From positions 1 to 9,854 of the forward strand of contig JASHRR010000899.1 in assembly GCA_030037185.1 (NCBI GenBank): 9,854 nucleotides of DNA. Direction: 5' to 3'. Made by a program: the position numbers and the translations under genes. The stretch is from Xanthobacteraceae bacterium. Its GTDB lineage: Bacteria > Pseudomonadota > Alphaproteobacteria > Rhizobiales > Xanthobacteraceae. This document shows positions 1 to 5,228 of the stretch, piece by piece (the stretch's first letter is position 1; each line of letters begins with the position of its first letter). Below the pieces are notes generated by a model that saw only the letters and a list, made by a program, of their open reading frames with translations, searched no databases and was not told where the DNA came from.

Positions 1-236
1 TTCTTCTTCGGCACGCCGCATTTACCGGTCTTTTTTTTCACCACCAGGCCTTCGTCGCATTTGCCGTCGGGGCCGGGATCTTCGCCTTCCTTTTGCGCCA
101 ACGACTGCGTCGTCATCAGCGGGACGGCGGCGAGGGCGACTCCGGCGACGGCAGCTCCAGCGAAAAACCTCTTTAGCAACCCACGCCGTTCTTGGTCAAC
201 AAGGGCTAGAACTCTTTCGAGATCATCCTGTGGCAC
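1..236 (-). CDS. Small exported protein with Tat-like signal (3' end outside window)
   Basis: Function unknown. The visible 78 residues start at a GTG (positions 236-234) preceded by GGAGG with a 7-base spacer; an in-frame TTG lies too close to that site, and a stop codon lies just upstream. The N-terminus is charged (MPQDDLERVLALVDQERR), followed by a twin-arginine-like patch ERRGLLKRFF, a hydrophobic stretch rich in Ala and Val at about residues 30-46, and a possible cleavage site after SLA (about residue 49-50). The exported part is short, Gly/Asp/Lys-rich, with two cysteines (KCDEG and KCG). Short Tat-type proteins of this form are common in Bradyrhizobium and relatives (recalled, not searched). 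The C-terminus is cut by the window edge. The plus-strand ORF at 61-258 is its antisense shadow. Confidence 0.6.
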   Translation of the reverse strand, partial: MPQDDLERVLALVDQERRGLLKRFFAGAAVAGVALAAVPLMTTQSLAQKEGEDPGPDGKCDEGLVVKKKTGKCGVPKK

Positions 237-626
237 GAACAAGCCTCCATCGGTTTAAGGTCCAAGCGGGTTACGACAAATGGCGGACCGACTCTTTACA
301 TTTGCCTGGCAAGAGTAGCTTCGTCCACGACGGCTGGAAAGTTAAGGATATGCAATCTCGGTTGTCCCGGTGGCAATGGCAGCACGCAACCATTCCTCTG
401 GAGTGGTTGCGGTGGTGATCGCAGCACATGACCATGAGAGCAATCAAACCTAGGCGAGACCTTTGCAGCCCTTAAGGCGGAGCGCGCGGCCTTGGGCACC
501 CAGGCTGGCGGCTCGAGGGTGAGGGCCGCGGCGTGGCGGAACTTGCTCCAAGTGCCGACGCAGTTGCACCGGCAGGTCGTGCCGATTGTCTCATTGTCTG
601 CCGCGCGCCTGCCAAAGGGGCTCGAC
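237..626. other. Stretch without a recognisable gene
   Basis: About 390 bases between the start of the small exported protein and the end of the 627-868 relic. I translated both strands and recognised no family in any frame. Short open frames exist, but none has a convincing ribosome-binding site or motif. The only clear structure is the inverted repeat at 385-411. The stretch may hold promoters for the minus-strand gene at 1-236. Confidence 0.5.
385..411. repeat. Inverted repeat / hairpin, 8-bp arms
   Basis: CGCAACCA at 385-392 and TGGTTGCG at 404-411 are perfect reverse complements with an 11-base spacer. There is no T-tract on either side, so a classical intrinsic terminator is not supported. 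It could be an operator or a structured transcript end. It lies about 150 bp upstream of the minus-strand gene at 1-236. Confidence 0.45.
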
Positions 627-868
627 TCAGAAATCCGGCGTCTTGGCGATCGGAACGCCATAATCGAAGAGCAGGAAATTTCCCTCGGCGCAAATCTGCT
701 CGCCGAGTTGTCCTTGCGTGCGCCGGTAGCGCCTCAAGCCCTGCCAAGGCTTATTATAGGTGTCGGAATCGTCGACAGTCACGAGCACTTCCAGCGTGTT
801 GCCATTGTCGACCATCCGCCAGCGCTCGACGACATGGAGCTTATCGGAGTGCGGCGTGCGGTAGGCAA
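627..868 (-). pseudogene. C-terminal relic of a secreted-protein family (same family type as 8002-9204)
   Basis: Only the last ~80 codons look genuine. They read from about [14 protein letters not shown] to the natural stop after [11 protein letters not shown]. The order [33 protein letters not shown] parallels LHLIERW, TSLAYEV, TIEDPTVWTRPW, EPRCVEGNY in the protein at 8002-9204, so both are inferred to share a C-terminal domain, probably beta-rich and periplasmic. The open frame continues to an ATG at 1082, but that upstream half is antisense to the plus-strand metK fragment, so the 151-residue ORF is a chimera and not a real gene. No signal peptide or N-terminal domain remains. The break lies near 860-870. 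Catalytic role unknown. Confidence 0.6.
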
Positions 869-869
869 G

Positions 870-1058
870 CACGTCGACGAAAAGCTGTCGTCCCACGACA
901 TCCAGGCCCTGGTCGAACCCTATGTTCACCAAGCTATGCCGCAGGGCTGGATCAGCAAGCAGACAGTCTGGCACGTCAACCCGCCCGGAAAGTTTGTGAT
1001 CGGCGGTCCGGATGGCGATTGTGGCCTGACCGGGCGCAAGATCATCGTGGATACCTGA
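870..1058 (+). pseudogene. metK: Internal fragment of S-adenosylmethionine synthetase
   Basis: MetK makes S-adenosylmethionine from methionine and ATP in the cytoplasm. This plus-strand frame reads a central/C-terminal MetK segment: a helix-like part ([21 protein letters not shown]), then [17 protein letters not shown] and [11 protein letters not shown], which match the highly conserved [29 protein letters not shown] block. A TGA then stands where TYGG is expected; after it WGDCQGAHG (to about 1095) still echoes the usual GGxGAHGGG continuation. The GGGAFSGKD loop and everything after it are missing, and the N-terminal half with the GHPDK-type start is absent. A non-functional fragment, joined head to head with the minus-strand relic at about 865. 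The open frame extends left to 492, but that part is not MetK-like. Confidence 0.8.
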
Positions 1059-1195
1059 TGGGGCGATTGCCAAGGCGCTCATGGGCGGACATCAGTGTAT
1101 AGGCGCTGGAGGGCGCATAGACCACAACGCCCATTCTCCTGGTCACTTCCTTCGCCATCACGGTCGGCAGCGGCGCGTCGTCATGGCCCAGGCGA

Positions 1196-1348
1196 TTGAC
1201 ACTGACACGTTTATTCGAATTGATCGATGACCTGCGAGACGCAATCTGGCAACACTATAACGTCCAGTTGATCGACGAATTCCGCGACCAGCTCAAACCA
1301 GACCTCGTCAATTGCTCAGAAAAAGAGCCAGACGATTCGGACTTCTGA
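1196..1348 (+). CDS. Small uncharacterised protein, 50 aa, possible TTG start
   Basis: Reading from a TTG at 1196, the frame gives LTLTRLFELIDDLRDAIWQHY, then NVQLIDEFRDQLKPD and an acidic tail CSEKEPDDSDF before TGA. The amphipathic, helix-rich and acidic composition looks like a real protein and unlike neighbouring shadow frames. I recognise no named family. The frame is open from 1121 but has no ATG, and the only upstream element is a weak AGG. An ATG at 1183 lies in another frame, so the true start may have been lost or frameshifted. A GC-rich inverted repeat follows 24 bases after the stop. It could be a short cytosolic protein or the 3' remnant of a longer gene. Confidence 0.45.
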   Translation: MTLTRLFELIDDLRDAIWQHYNVQLIDEFRDQLKPDLVNCSEKEPDDSDF

Positions 1349-1371
1349 CCTTCAAAAACTCCACACGAAAT

Positions 1372-1393
1372 CGGAGGCTGCCAACGGCCTCCG
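1372..1393. repeat. GC-rich hairpin downstream of the 50-aa ORF
   Basis: CGGAGGC (1372-1378) and GCCTCCG (1387-1393) form a 7-bp perfect stem with an 8-base loop. It lies shortly after the stop at 1348, so it could end that transcript, but no T-run follows and intrinsic termination is not demonstrated. Confidence 0.35.
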
Positions 1394-1400
1394 TCAACTG

Positions 1401-1428
1401 TGTCATAAACGCAAGTTGCAGCTGTCAT
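1401..1428 (+). promoter_or_regulatory. Possible PHO-box-like pair of TGTCAT half-sites
   Basis: TGTCAT occurs at 1401-1406 and again at 1423-1428, exactly 22 bases apart on the same face of the helix. PhoB sites in rhizobia are built from TGTCA-type direct repeats spaced about 11 bp apart, so two half-sites at twice that spacing are suggestive only. Downstream on the plus strand, AAGGA precedes an ATG at about 1471, but the frame there runs antisense to the histidine kinase and is not recognisable as a gene. The target gene may have been lost. Confidence 0.25.
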
Positions 1429-1528
1429 TCTGCATTAGCTTGGTGCTTTCGACGATTCCCGATCAAGGAAATGGACGTTGCCCTCGGGTATGAAGGGACA
1501 CCAGGTTCATTCCCACCGAGCGTGGCTC

Positions 1529-2815
1529 TCACCTCATGCGTGCGCGCTCTTGAGGAACCGGCTGCACCGGTTTATGTAGCAGATGGTGCCCGCACTCCTG
1601 CGCCTCGCGCAAGCGCTCCGGCGCAGTGTCGCCACTCATCACAAATGCCGGGACCGCCCCGTAGGCCTCGCGGAGTTTTGCAATTGCTGTGACACCCAAT
1701 TGCCCGTCCGCGAGATGATAATCCGAAATGATGAGATCGGGCCGCGCCTCCCGGCCGATGCGCTTCACCTCCGTCAAGGCAGCTTCGGGCGTCGCCGCAG
1801 TCACGACGCGGCAGCCCCAGTTGCACAACAGTCCGCGCATGCTCTCAAGCACCACAGCGTCGTCGTCGATCACCACGACCATCATGCCCCTGGCCACATT
1901 GAGGGCGGCGTGTTGCGGCTGCTCCGACTTCGACAGCGCCGCAGGTGCGGCCATCGGCACGGTTACGGAAAAACACGAGCCCTTGCCGGGCGTCGAGGTC
2001 AGTTCGATCGCGTGGTCGAGCAAGGCGCAGAGGCGCTTAACAATCGCAAGGCCGAGACCCAGGCCGTTTTGGTTGGTTTTCGCGGCATCGGCAATCCCGT
2101 AGAATTCGCTGAAAATCTTGCGCCGCTGATCTTCCGGTATGCCCGGCCCGCTATCTGCCACGTCGATGCGCAACAGTACGCCGCGGCGCCGGCAACCAAC
2201 GACGATGCCGCCGGACGTAGTGTAGCGCACGGCGTTGGAGACGAGGTTGAGCACGATCCGTTCGAGCAGCACCGGATCGCTACGCACCCACGCGCTGGTC
2301 GCTGCCAGCCGCAACGACAGTCCTTTCTCTTCCGCCGCCGCCGCGAAGGTACTTCCGATCCTTCCGAGCAGCTCGGCGACAGGAAACTCGGCGACTGCCG
2401 GCGTCAGTGCCCCGGCATCGAGCTTCGCGATATCAAGCAAGGCGCTGAATAGCTCATTCATGCCCGTGACAGCGTTGTTGATGCGATCGACGAGGCGGCT
2501 GCCTTCGGCCGATGTGACATGGTTGCGCAACTGCGCTACAAACAGCCCGAGCGCATGCATCGGCTGGCGCAGATCGTGACTCGCAGCGGCAAGAGATCGC
2601 GACTTTTGCTGGCTTTCTTCCGCGAGCTGCCAGTTCTTCTCGTGAAGGAAGGCAATCTGCCCCACACCGGCAACATACGCCGTGTTGAGCGCGCGAATGT
2701 CGCTATAGAGCCGGGCGTTGTCCACGGAAATGGCCGCCTGGGCTGCCAGATGGTTCAACCGCCCCAAACGCGCAGGCGTGAAGGCGCCGCGAATCATTTC
2801 ATTCTCGAGGTACAT
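1529..2815 (-). CDS. Hybrid histidine kinase/response regulator, N-terminally short
   Basis: Two-component sensor kinase with a fused receiver, 428 aa. Residues 1-40 (MYLENEMIRGAFTP...LAAQAAISVDNARLYSDI) are the tail of a GAF domain. A coiled linker (about 41-72) leads to the phosphoacceptor H80 in SHDLRQPMHALGLF. The ATPase domain shows the N-box LNLVSNAVRYT (188-199), G1 DSGPGIP (221-227), F-box FSEFY (235-239) and G2 GLGLGLAIVK (251-260). The receiver (about 311-420) has acidic D317-D319, phosphorylatable D365 (IISDYHL), S394 and K415. No membrane segment is present, so it is cytoplasmic. The ATG at 2815 has GGAGG close upstream, and an in-frame TGA lies 12 codons further up. Related proteins often carry kinase-like, AAA and full GAF domains before this point, so it is probably the 3' part of a larger gene. 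The receiver ends early (PVQPVPQERARMR), clipping its last helix. Input signal unknown. Confidence 0.85.
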   Translation of the reverse strand: MYLENEMIRGAFTPARLGRLNHLAAQAAISVDNARLYSDIRALNTAYVAGVGQIAFLHEKNWQLAEESQQKSRSLAAASHDLRQPMHALGLFVAQLRNHVTSAEGSRLVDRINNAVTGMNELFSALLDIAKLDAGALTPAVAEFPVAELLGRIGSTFAAAAEEKGLSLRLAATSAWVRSDPVLLERIVLNLVSNAVRYTTSGGIVVGCRRRGVLLRIDVADSGPGIPEDQRRKIFSEFYGIADAAKTNQNGLGLGLAIVKRLCALLDHAIELTSTPGKGSCFSVTVPMAAPAALSKSEQPQHAALNVARGMMVVVIDDDAVVLESMRGLLCNWGCRVVTAATPEAALTEVKRIGREARPDLIISDYHLADGQLGVTAIAKLREAYGAVPAFVMSGDTAPERLREAQECGHHLLHKPVQPVPQERARMR

Positions 2816-2863
2816 CGTCCTCCAATCCGATCGCTGGCTTCAAAGAGGGCAACGTAGATACTG

Positions 2864-2892
2864 CCGGATCAAAATGGTCAGCAATGATCCGG
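2864..2892. promoter_or_regulatory. Inverted repeat upstream of the hybrid kinase gene
   Basis: CCGGATCA (2864-2871) and TGATCCGG (2885-2892) are perfect 8-bp inverted arms with a 13-base spacer. They are about 50-77 bp upstream of the kinase ATG on the minus strand, a position expected for an operator or promoter element. The binding protein is not identifiable from sequence. Confidence 0.4.
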
Positions 2893-2896
2893 TAAA

Positions 2897-2911
2897 TGCA
2901 ATGCATTTGCA
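2897..2911. promoter_or_regulatory. AT-rich palindrome TGCAA-N5-TTGCA
   Basis: TGCAA at 2897-2901 and TTGCA at 2907-2911 flank TGCAT. It sits 5 bases from the neighbouring CCGGATCA dyad, in a stretch that is AT-richer than its surroundings, consistent with a promoter region for the kinase gene. The 2816-3083 interval otherwise shows only a short hairpin CCTATT/AATAGG at 3001-3018. Confidence 0.3.
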
Positions 2912-3083
2912 ATGTCCTTTTCCTGAGCGCGGCGCATCAACATCCGCGTCCAAATCACATAACTTGGGCACAATCAGAAAAAGCGATTCGGCTGAGAGCG
3001 CCTATTTGTGCCAATAGGAGCCTGTCCGAGTATTAGTAGATTTCGCTGACCAGCGAAGGGCGGATCAGATTCTGCCTGGGGGC

Positions 3084-3190
3084 ATGAGGAAGACATTCCG
3101 CCATGGAAAGATTGATGAGCCGCTTTTTCTGCCACCGACGGTGCAGGACTTCGTTGGTCCGGGCCATCTCGCCCGGTTTGTGCTGAGCGT
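3084..3190 (+). mobile_element. 5' fragment of an IS1182-type transposase gene
   Basis: From the ATG at 3084 the frame reads MRKTFRHGKIDEPLFLPP, then TVQDFVGPGHLARFVLSV. This matches the N-terminal pattern of IS1182-family transposases: FRPxxxDQxxLLPPSxxDxVPxxHLAxFV. After about residue 35 the similarity stops, so only the first ~107 bases of the gene remain of a protein usually over 400 residues long; the DDE catalytic domain is absent. The sequence upstream (about 3018-3083) would be the insertion-sequence left end, but I cannot identify its terminal repeat without a matching right end. The frame continues open to 3329 in unrelated sequence. A non-functional relic. Confidence 0.65.
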
Positions 3191-3312
3191 GAGGGTAGCT
3201 GCTCCTGGGTCATCGCCGTATCGCCATCAGCTTCGGGGACGGCACCTTGAAACCCTGCGAATCCTGACACGAGACGATGGCCCGTTGAATACCGTCACAT
3301 CGGGAGCAATGT

Positions 3313-3557
3313 TTAGGCCTCAGCTGTAACCAGATGAAACAAGGTTGCGTGCACCGGCACCGGGAACGTGATCGTCGCCTCGATGCTGGCTTCTTCGGCA
3401 TTGCGGAAGCACCGCGTCGTCGTCACGATCGCGAGACCGACGTCGAGAATGACGTCGAACGTGGTGGCAACCAGCGGCACCGGGCGGGTCCGATAAATGC
3501 GCCGGCGACGAAGGCACCCAGCGGATCAACAGTGGTTGAGGACGCGGTTAGAGTCAT
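3313..3557 (-). pseudogene. VIT-domain protein gene, frameshifted and truncated
   Basis: The start MTLTASSTTVDPLGAFVAG is at the ATG 3557-3555, which overlaps the merR-like stop (ATGA), with AAGGA upstream. After about 24 codons (near 3481-3486) the frame must shift. The continuing frame (3480-3313) reads VPLVATTFDVILDVGLAIV, TTTRCFRNAEEASIEAT and ITFPVPVHATLFHL, then stops. This resembles the beginning of a vault/inter-alpha-trypsin (VIT) domain, where the FRNxxxxxIEAxxxFPxPxxAxxxxF pattern is typical. Proteins with this domain are normally several hundred residues long with a VWA domain behind it; here less than 80 residues remain and sequence after 3313 is unrelated. It was probably the co-transcribed target of the adjacent regulator. 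Its function in the intact form, likely cell-envelope associated, is not known to me. Confidence 0.65.
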
Positions 3558-3898
3558 TTGTTCTTCCTTAAAATCTCGTTCAAGAGTTTGGCGATGTGCT
3601 TGGCCAGAGGGCCGGCATCGGTGCCACTGCCGATGAGGGCTGGATCAACGACGAGCGTGATACCCGGCGCGACCGCGAACGGCGCGCCTTCTTTGGCTTG
3701 CAAAAGAAGCTTGACGGCGGCAGGCGGGAACCCGAGTTCACGCAAGCGGGAGTAACGACGAATGGCGGTGACGTGATCCTCCCCGTAATCCGCGTTGGAG
3801 CGGCCGCCGCGTGGCGGCGGAATGAATCCTTCAGCGATGAGATAGCGGACCTGCCGCTCGGCAATGCCGGTGAGATCGGTCAGCTCGGTCATTCGCAT
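3554..3898 (-). CDS. MerR-family transcriptional regulator
   Basis: A 114-residue DNA-binding regulator. Residues 3-22 (MTELTDLTGIAERQVRYLI) form the MerR helix-turn-helix. The wing follows with PPPRGGRSNADYGEDHV (27-43), then RLRELGFPPAAVKLLL, the second helical pair typical of MerR proteins. The C-terminal effector part (about 70-114) is short and contains no cysteine or histidine cluster, so metal sensing is not suggested; the ligand is unknown. Start chosen at 3898 with a weak AGG; ATG 3892 (MTELTD) is an alternative. The stop overlaps the start of the VIT-domain gene by the ATGA arrangement, indicating a two-gene operon. Two matched dyads lie immediately upstream and imply autoregulation. 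The regulator is intact although its partner gene is broken. Confidence 0.85.
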   Translation of the reverse strand: MRMTELTDLTGIAERQVRYLIAEGFIPPPRGGRSNADYGEDHVTAIRRYSRLRELGFPPAAVKLLLQAKEGAPFAVAPGITLVVDPALIGSGTDAGPLAKHIAKLLNEILRKNK

Positions 3899-3908
3899 TG
3901 TCAGGGCC

Positions 3909-3972
3909 TTTCGACAAGAAATATGTCGAATGACTGCGAAGTCATGGCTTTCGGCAATTATTTTGTCGGAAA
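3909..3972. promoter_or_regulatory. Two matched operator-like dyads upstream of the merR-like gene
   Basis: Site 1 is TTTCGACA (3909-3916), 7 bases, TGTCGAA (3924-3930), a perfect 7-bp dyad. Site 2 is TTTCGGCA (3949-3956), 7 bases, TGTCGGAAA (3964-3972). Both share TTTCGRCA-N7-TGTCGRA, with centres 40 bp apart, about four helical turns. Between them lies a third palindrome, ATGACT-gcga-AGTCAT (3930-3945). MerR proteins bind dyads of about this size, usually in promoter spacers, so this is the likely site of autoregulation. I could not place -35 and -10 boxes with confidence. Confidence 0.6.
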
Positions 3973-4023
3973 GTTTGCAAGAGCGATGTGCGCGTGAGCC
4001 GTCTGGTCATCCGGGCCCACTTA

Positions 4024-4125
4024 CTGGCCCGACGCTGACGACTTCGTGCCGTGCAATAAGTCGTCAGCTTATCTGGGGTACTCCGGACGCGCTGCCAACG
4101 TAGTCGGAAGGGCAGCCCTTGACCC
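4024..4125. repeat. Dispersed repeat, copy 1
   Basis: The core (4061-4125) runs from TCGTCAGCTTATCTGGGG to GGGCAGCCCTTGACCC. It differs from copy 2 by one base in about 64 and from copy 3 by about five. A less conserved left arm starts near CTGGCCCGACGC (4024). The core contains GCTGCC/GGCAGC inverted arms. It has the same total length as copy 3, so it represents the full-length form. No coding role is visible here. Confidence 0.85.
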
Positions 4126-4199
4126 AGAGCAGTCGTCCGGTCGTGTGGCGGATTGCAAGTGTTAGAGCTGCAACCTTCTGACCAGGTCCCGATTTGGGC

Positions 4200-4250
4200 T
4201 CATTCCGCCCTGATCCCGAACTCCCTGATGAGCGGCCACCATTTCTCGGC
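4200..4250 (-). pseudogene. Possible C-terminal relic of a tricarboxylate-transporter receptor (Bug-like)
   Basis: The last 16 codons before a stop read AEKWWPLIREFGIRAE, resembling the end of tripartite tricarboxylate transporter substrate-binding proteins, which commonly finish with a W-x-x-(I/L)(I/V)-(K/R)-x-x-G-I motif. Nothing upstream in the frame fits that family. The fragment is very short, so the assignment is tentative. Its upstream edge coincides with the palindrome at 4249-4260. Confidence 0.35.
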
Positions 4251-4265
4251 ACCGCGGTGCGAAAT
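4241..4265. repeat. Strong palindrome GCACCGCGGTGC with flanking arms
   Basis: A perfect 12-bp palindrome (4249-4260) is extended by ATTTC (4241-4245) and GAAAT (4261-4265), separated on the left by a TCG bulge. It lies exactly where the 4200-4250 relic loses similarity, so it may mark a breakpoint or be a remnant operator. Function unknown. Confidence 0.4.
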
Positions 4266-4315
4266 TCGCAATGGCGCGCGAGACCCTTTGCAAACGGGCG
4301 TACTGCGCTCTCGGG

Positions 4316-4462
4316 TCAAAGCCCGAACACCATGAGGATGACGTTCTCGCCGAGAGCTTCCGCTTCCGGGAACGAACCCTCGGCGCGCCAGCTGGCCCGG
4401 CCGCCGAGAGTCAGCGCGATGTATTGCTTGCCGTTCACCGCATAAGTCATCGGATTGCCGGT
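4316..4462 (-). pseudogene. C-terminal relic of a PQQ-dependent dehydrogenase-like protein
   Basis: This frame reads TGNPMTYAVNGKQYIALTLG and then GRASWRAEGSFPEAEALG before ENVILMVFGL and a stop. Quinoprotein alcohol/glucose dehydrogenases end their propeller with P-(M/S)-TY-x-V-(N/D)-G-(K/R)-QY-(I/V)-A followed by GG and a final F-A-L, which fits. In the intact form such a protein is a periplasmic eight-bladed propeller of over 550 residues that passes electrons from alcohols or sugars to the respiratory chain. Only the last 48 residues remain. At the upstream edge it is joined directly to the acetyltransferase relic in another frame. Confidence 0.6.
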
Positions 4463-4466
4463 GCAA

Positions 4467-4574
4467 TATCTCGGCATCAGTTCCCAGCCTTAGTCGAGCT
4501 TGAACGTCGTCTTCACTGGGCCGGCGCAGCGTAACCCGCTTACCTTTCAAAACTGGAAGGCCTGTGCTGCTCAT
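4467..4574 (-). pseudogene. N-terminal relic of a GNAT acetyltransferase
   Basis: From the ATG at 4574 the frame reads MSSTGLPVLKGKRVTLRRPS, then EDDVQARLRLGTDAEI. The pattern L-x-G-x-R-V-x-L-R-(R/P)-x-x-x-x-D is typical of the first strand and helix of GNAT-family N-acetyltransferases. After about 36 residues the similarity ends and the DNA changes into the dehydrogenase-like relic. The acetyl-CoA-binding loop is absent. A hairpin AGGAGA-agc-TCTCCT (4577-4591) sits at the ribosome-binding site. Non-functional; the small ORF to 4200 is a fusion artefact. Confidence 0.55.
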
Positions 4575-4667
4575 TCAGGAGAAGCTCTCCTTTTCTGGCT
4601 GGGTCGTCATCCGACTTGTCGGTTGTTGGCCCGAGGTCTCGGCGCTCACGATCCGACCTTCGCGATG

Positions 4668-5159
4668 CTATAGAAGTCTGTACATCAAGATACTCGGGAT
4701 GGATGGACCGAATCCTGCTTTGTTGTAAGCCCGCCGCGCCGGAATATGACTGGGATCGCCACCAACTCCCACGGTCGCGAGTAGCATTCCCGAGCGTCTC
4801 ATTTGATCAATCACAAAATTATAGAGGGTAGTTCCAATGCCTTTGCCGGCGTGGTCGGGATGAACGGCATTCAAGCCTATTTCTCCGATTCTTCTGTTTT
4901 CATTGAGGGAAAAAGACACGAAGCCGACAATCAGCTGGTCAATCAGCGCAACGTAGACTCGGTAACGCGAATTCGGGTCGCACACGCTTGCCAAATGTTC
5001 AGCCTGCTCGGCATCAGCCTGGATCAATGCGAGAGCAGATATCGCCTCGCCGACAATTTCCCTGAACGAGCGAAATATGGGCTCAAAAGCCAGTGCGCGG
5101 ATTCGCTGAATTGCCTCAAGGTCAGCAGCTTCGAAGGCTCTGATATGAACGTTGGTCAT
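4668..5159 (-). CDS. GNAT-family N-acetyltransferase
   Basis: An intact 163-residue acetyl-CoA-dependent acyltransferase, cytoplasmic; substrate unknown. MTNVHIRAFEAADLEAIQRI forms the first strand and helix. Residues 66-82 (RVYVALIDQLIVGFVSF) are the central beta hairpin. Strand 4 and the acetyl-CoA loop follow with IGLNAVHPDHAGKGIGTTLY (95-113), where HAGKGIG (103-109) fits the (R/Q)xxGxG/A pyrophosphate-binding motif. The C-terminal motif ARRAYNKAGFGP (141-152) is the usual last helix and strand. The ATG at 5159 is chosen because the family fold starts there. The open frame extends to 5336, but that part is translated from the dispersed repeat. It is flanked on both sides by repeat copies 1 and 2. 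Confidence 0.85.
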   Translation of the reverse strand: MTNVHIRAFEAADLEAIQRIRALAFEPIFRSFREIVGEAISALALIQADAEQAEHLASVCDPNSRYRVYVALIDQLIVGFVSFSLNENRRIGEIGLNAVHPDHAGKGIGTTLYNFVIDQMRRSGMLLATVGVGGDPSHIPARRAYNKAGFGPSIPSILMYRLL

Positions 5160-5228
5160 CACGGAAAGAGACCTGCCGAGACACTTGCGGCATCGAAGAC
5201 TAGCAAGAACCAACACCAATGTCCGTTC

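Noticed and set aside
296..661. Minus ORF of 121 codons, and an overlapping one at 472-747
   Set aside because: Low-complexity Pro/Arg-rich sequence, no ribosome-binding site and no family resemblance.
869..1082. N-terminal half of the 151-residue minus ORF
   Set aside because: It is antisense to the metK fragment, which carries the conserved MetK block, so it is not part of the secreted-family relic.
1042..1200. Minus frame reading GHDDAPLPTVMAKEV and VVVYAPSSAYTLMSAHER
   Set aside because: It looks protein-like, but I could not assign a family and part of it overlaps the metK fragment on the opposite strand; left unannotated.
1583..2452. Long plus-strand ORF, 289 codons
   Set aside because: It is antisense to the kinase catalytic region, has no recognisable motif and is His/Arg-rich as expected for a shadow of a high-GC gene.
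3001..3018. TTGGCAC on the minus strand as a sigma-54 promoter
   Set aside because: The required TTGC element at the -12 position is missing.
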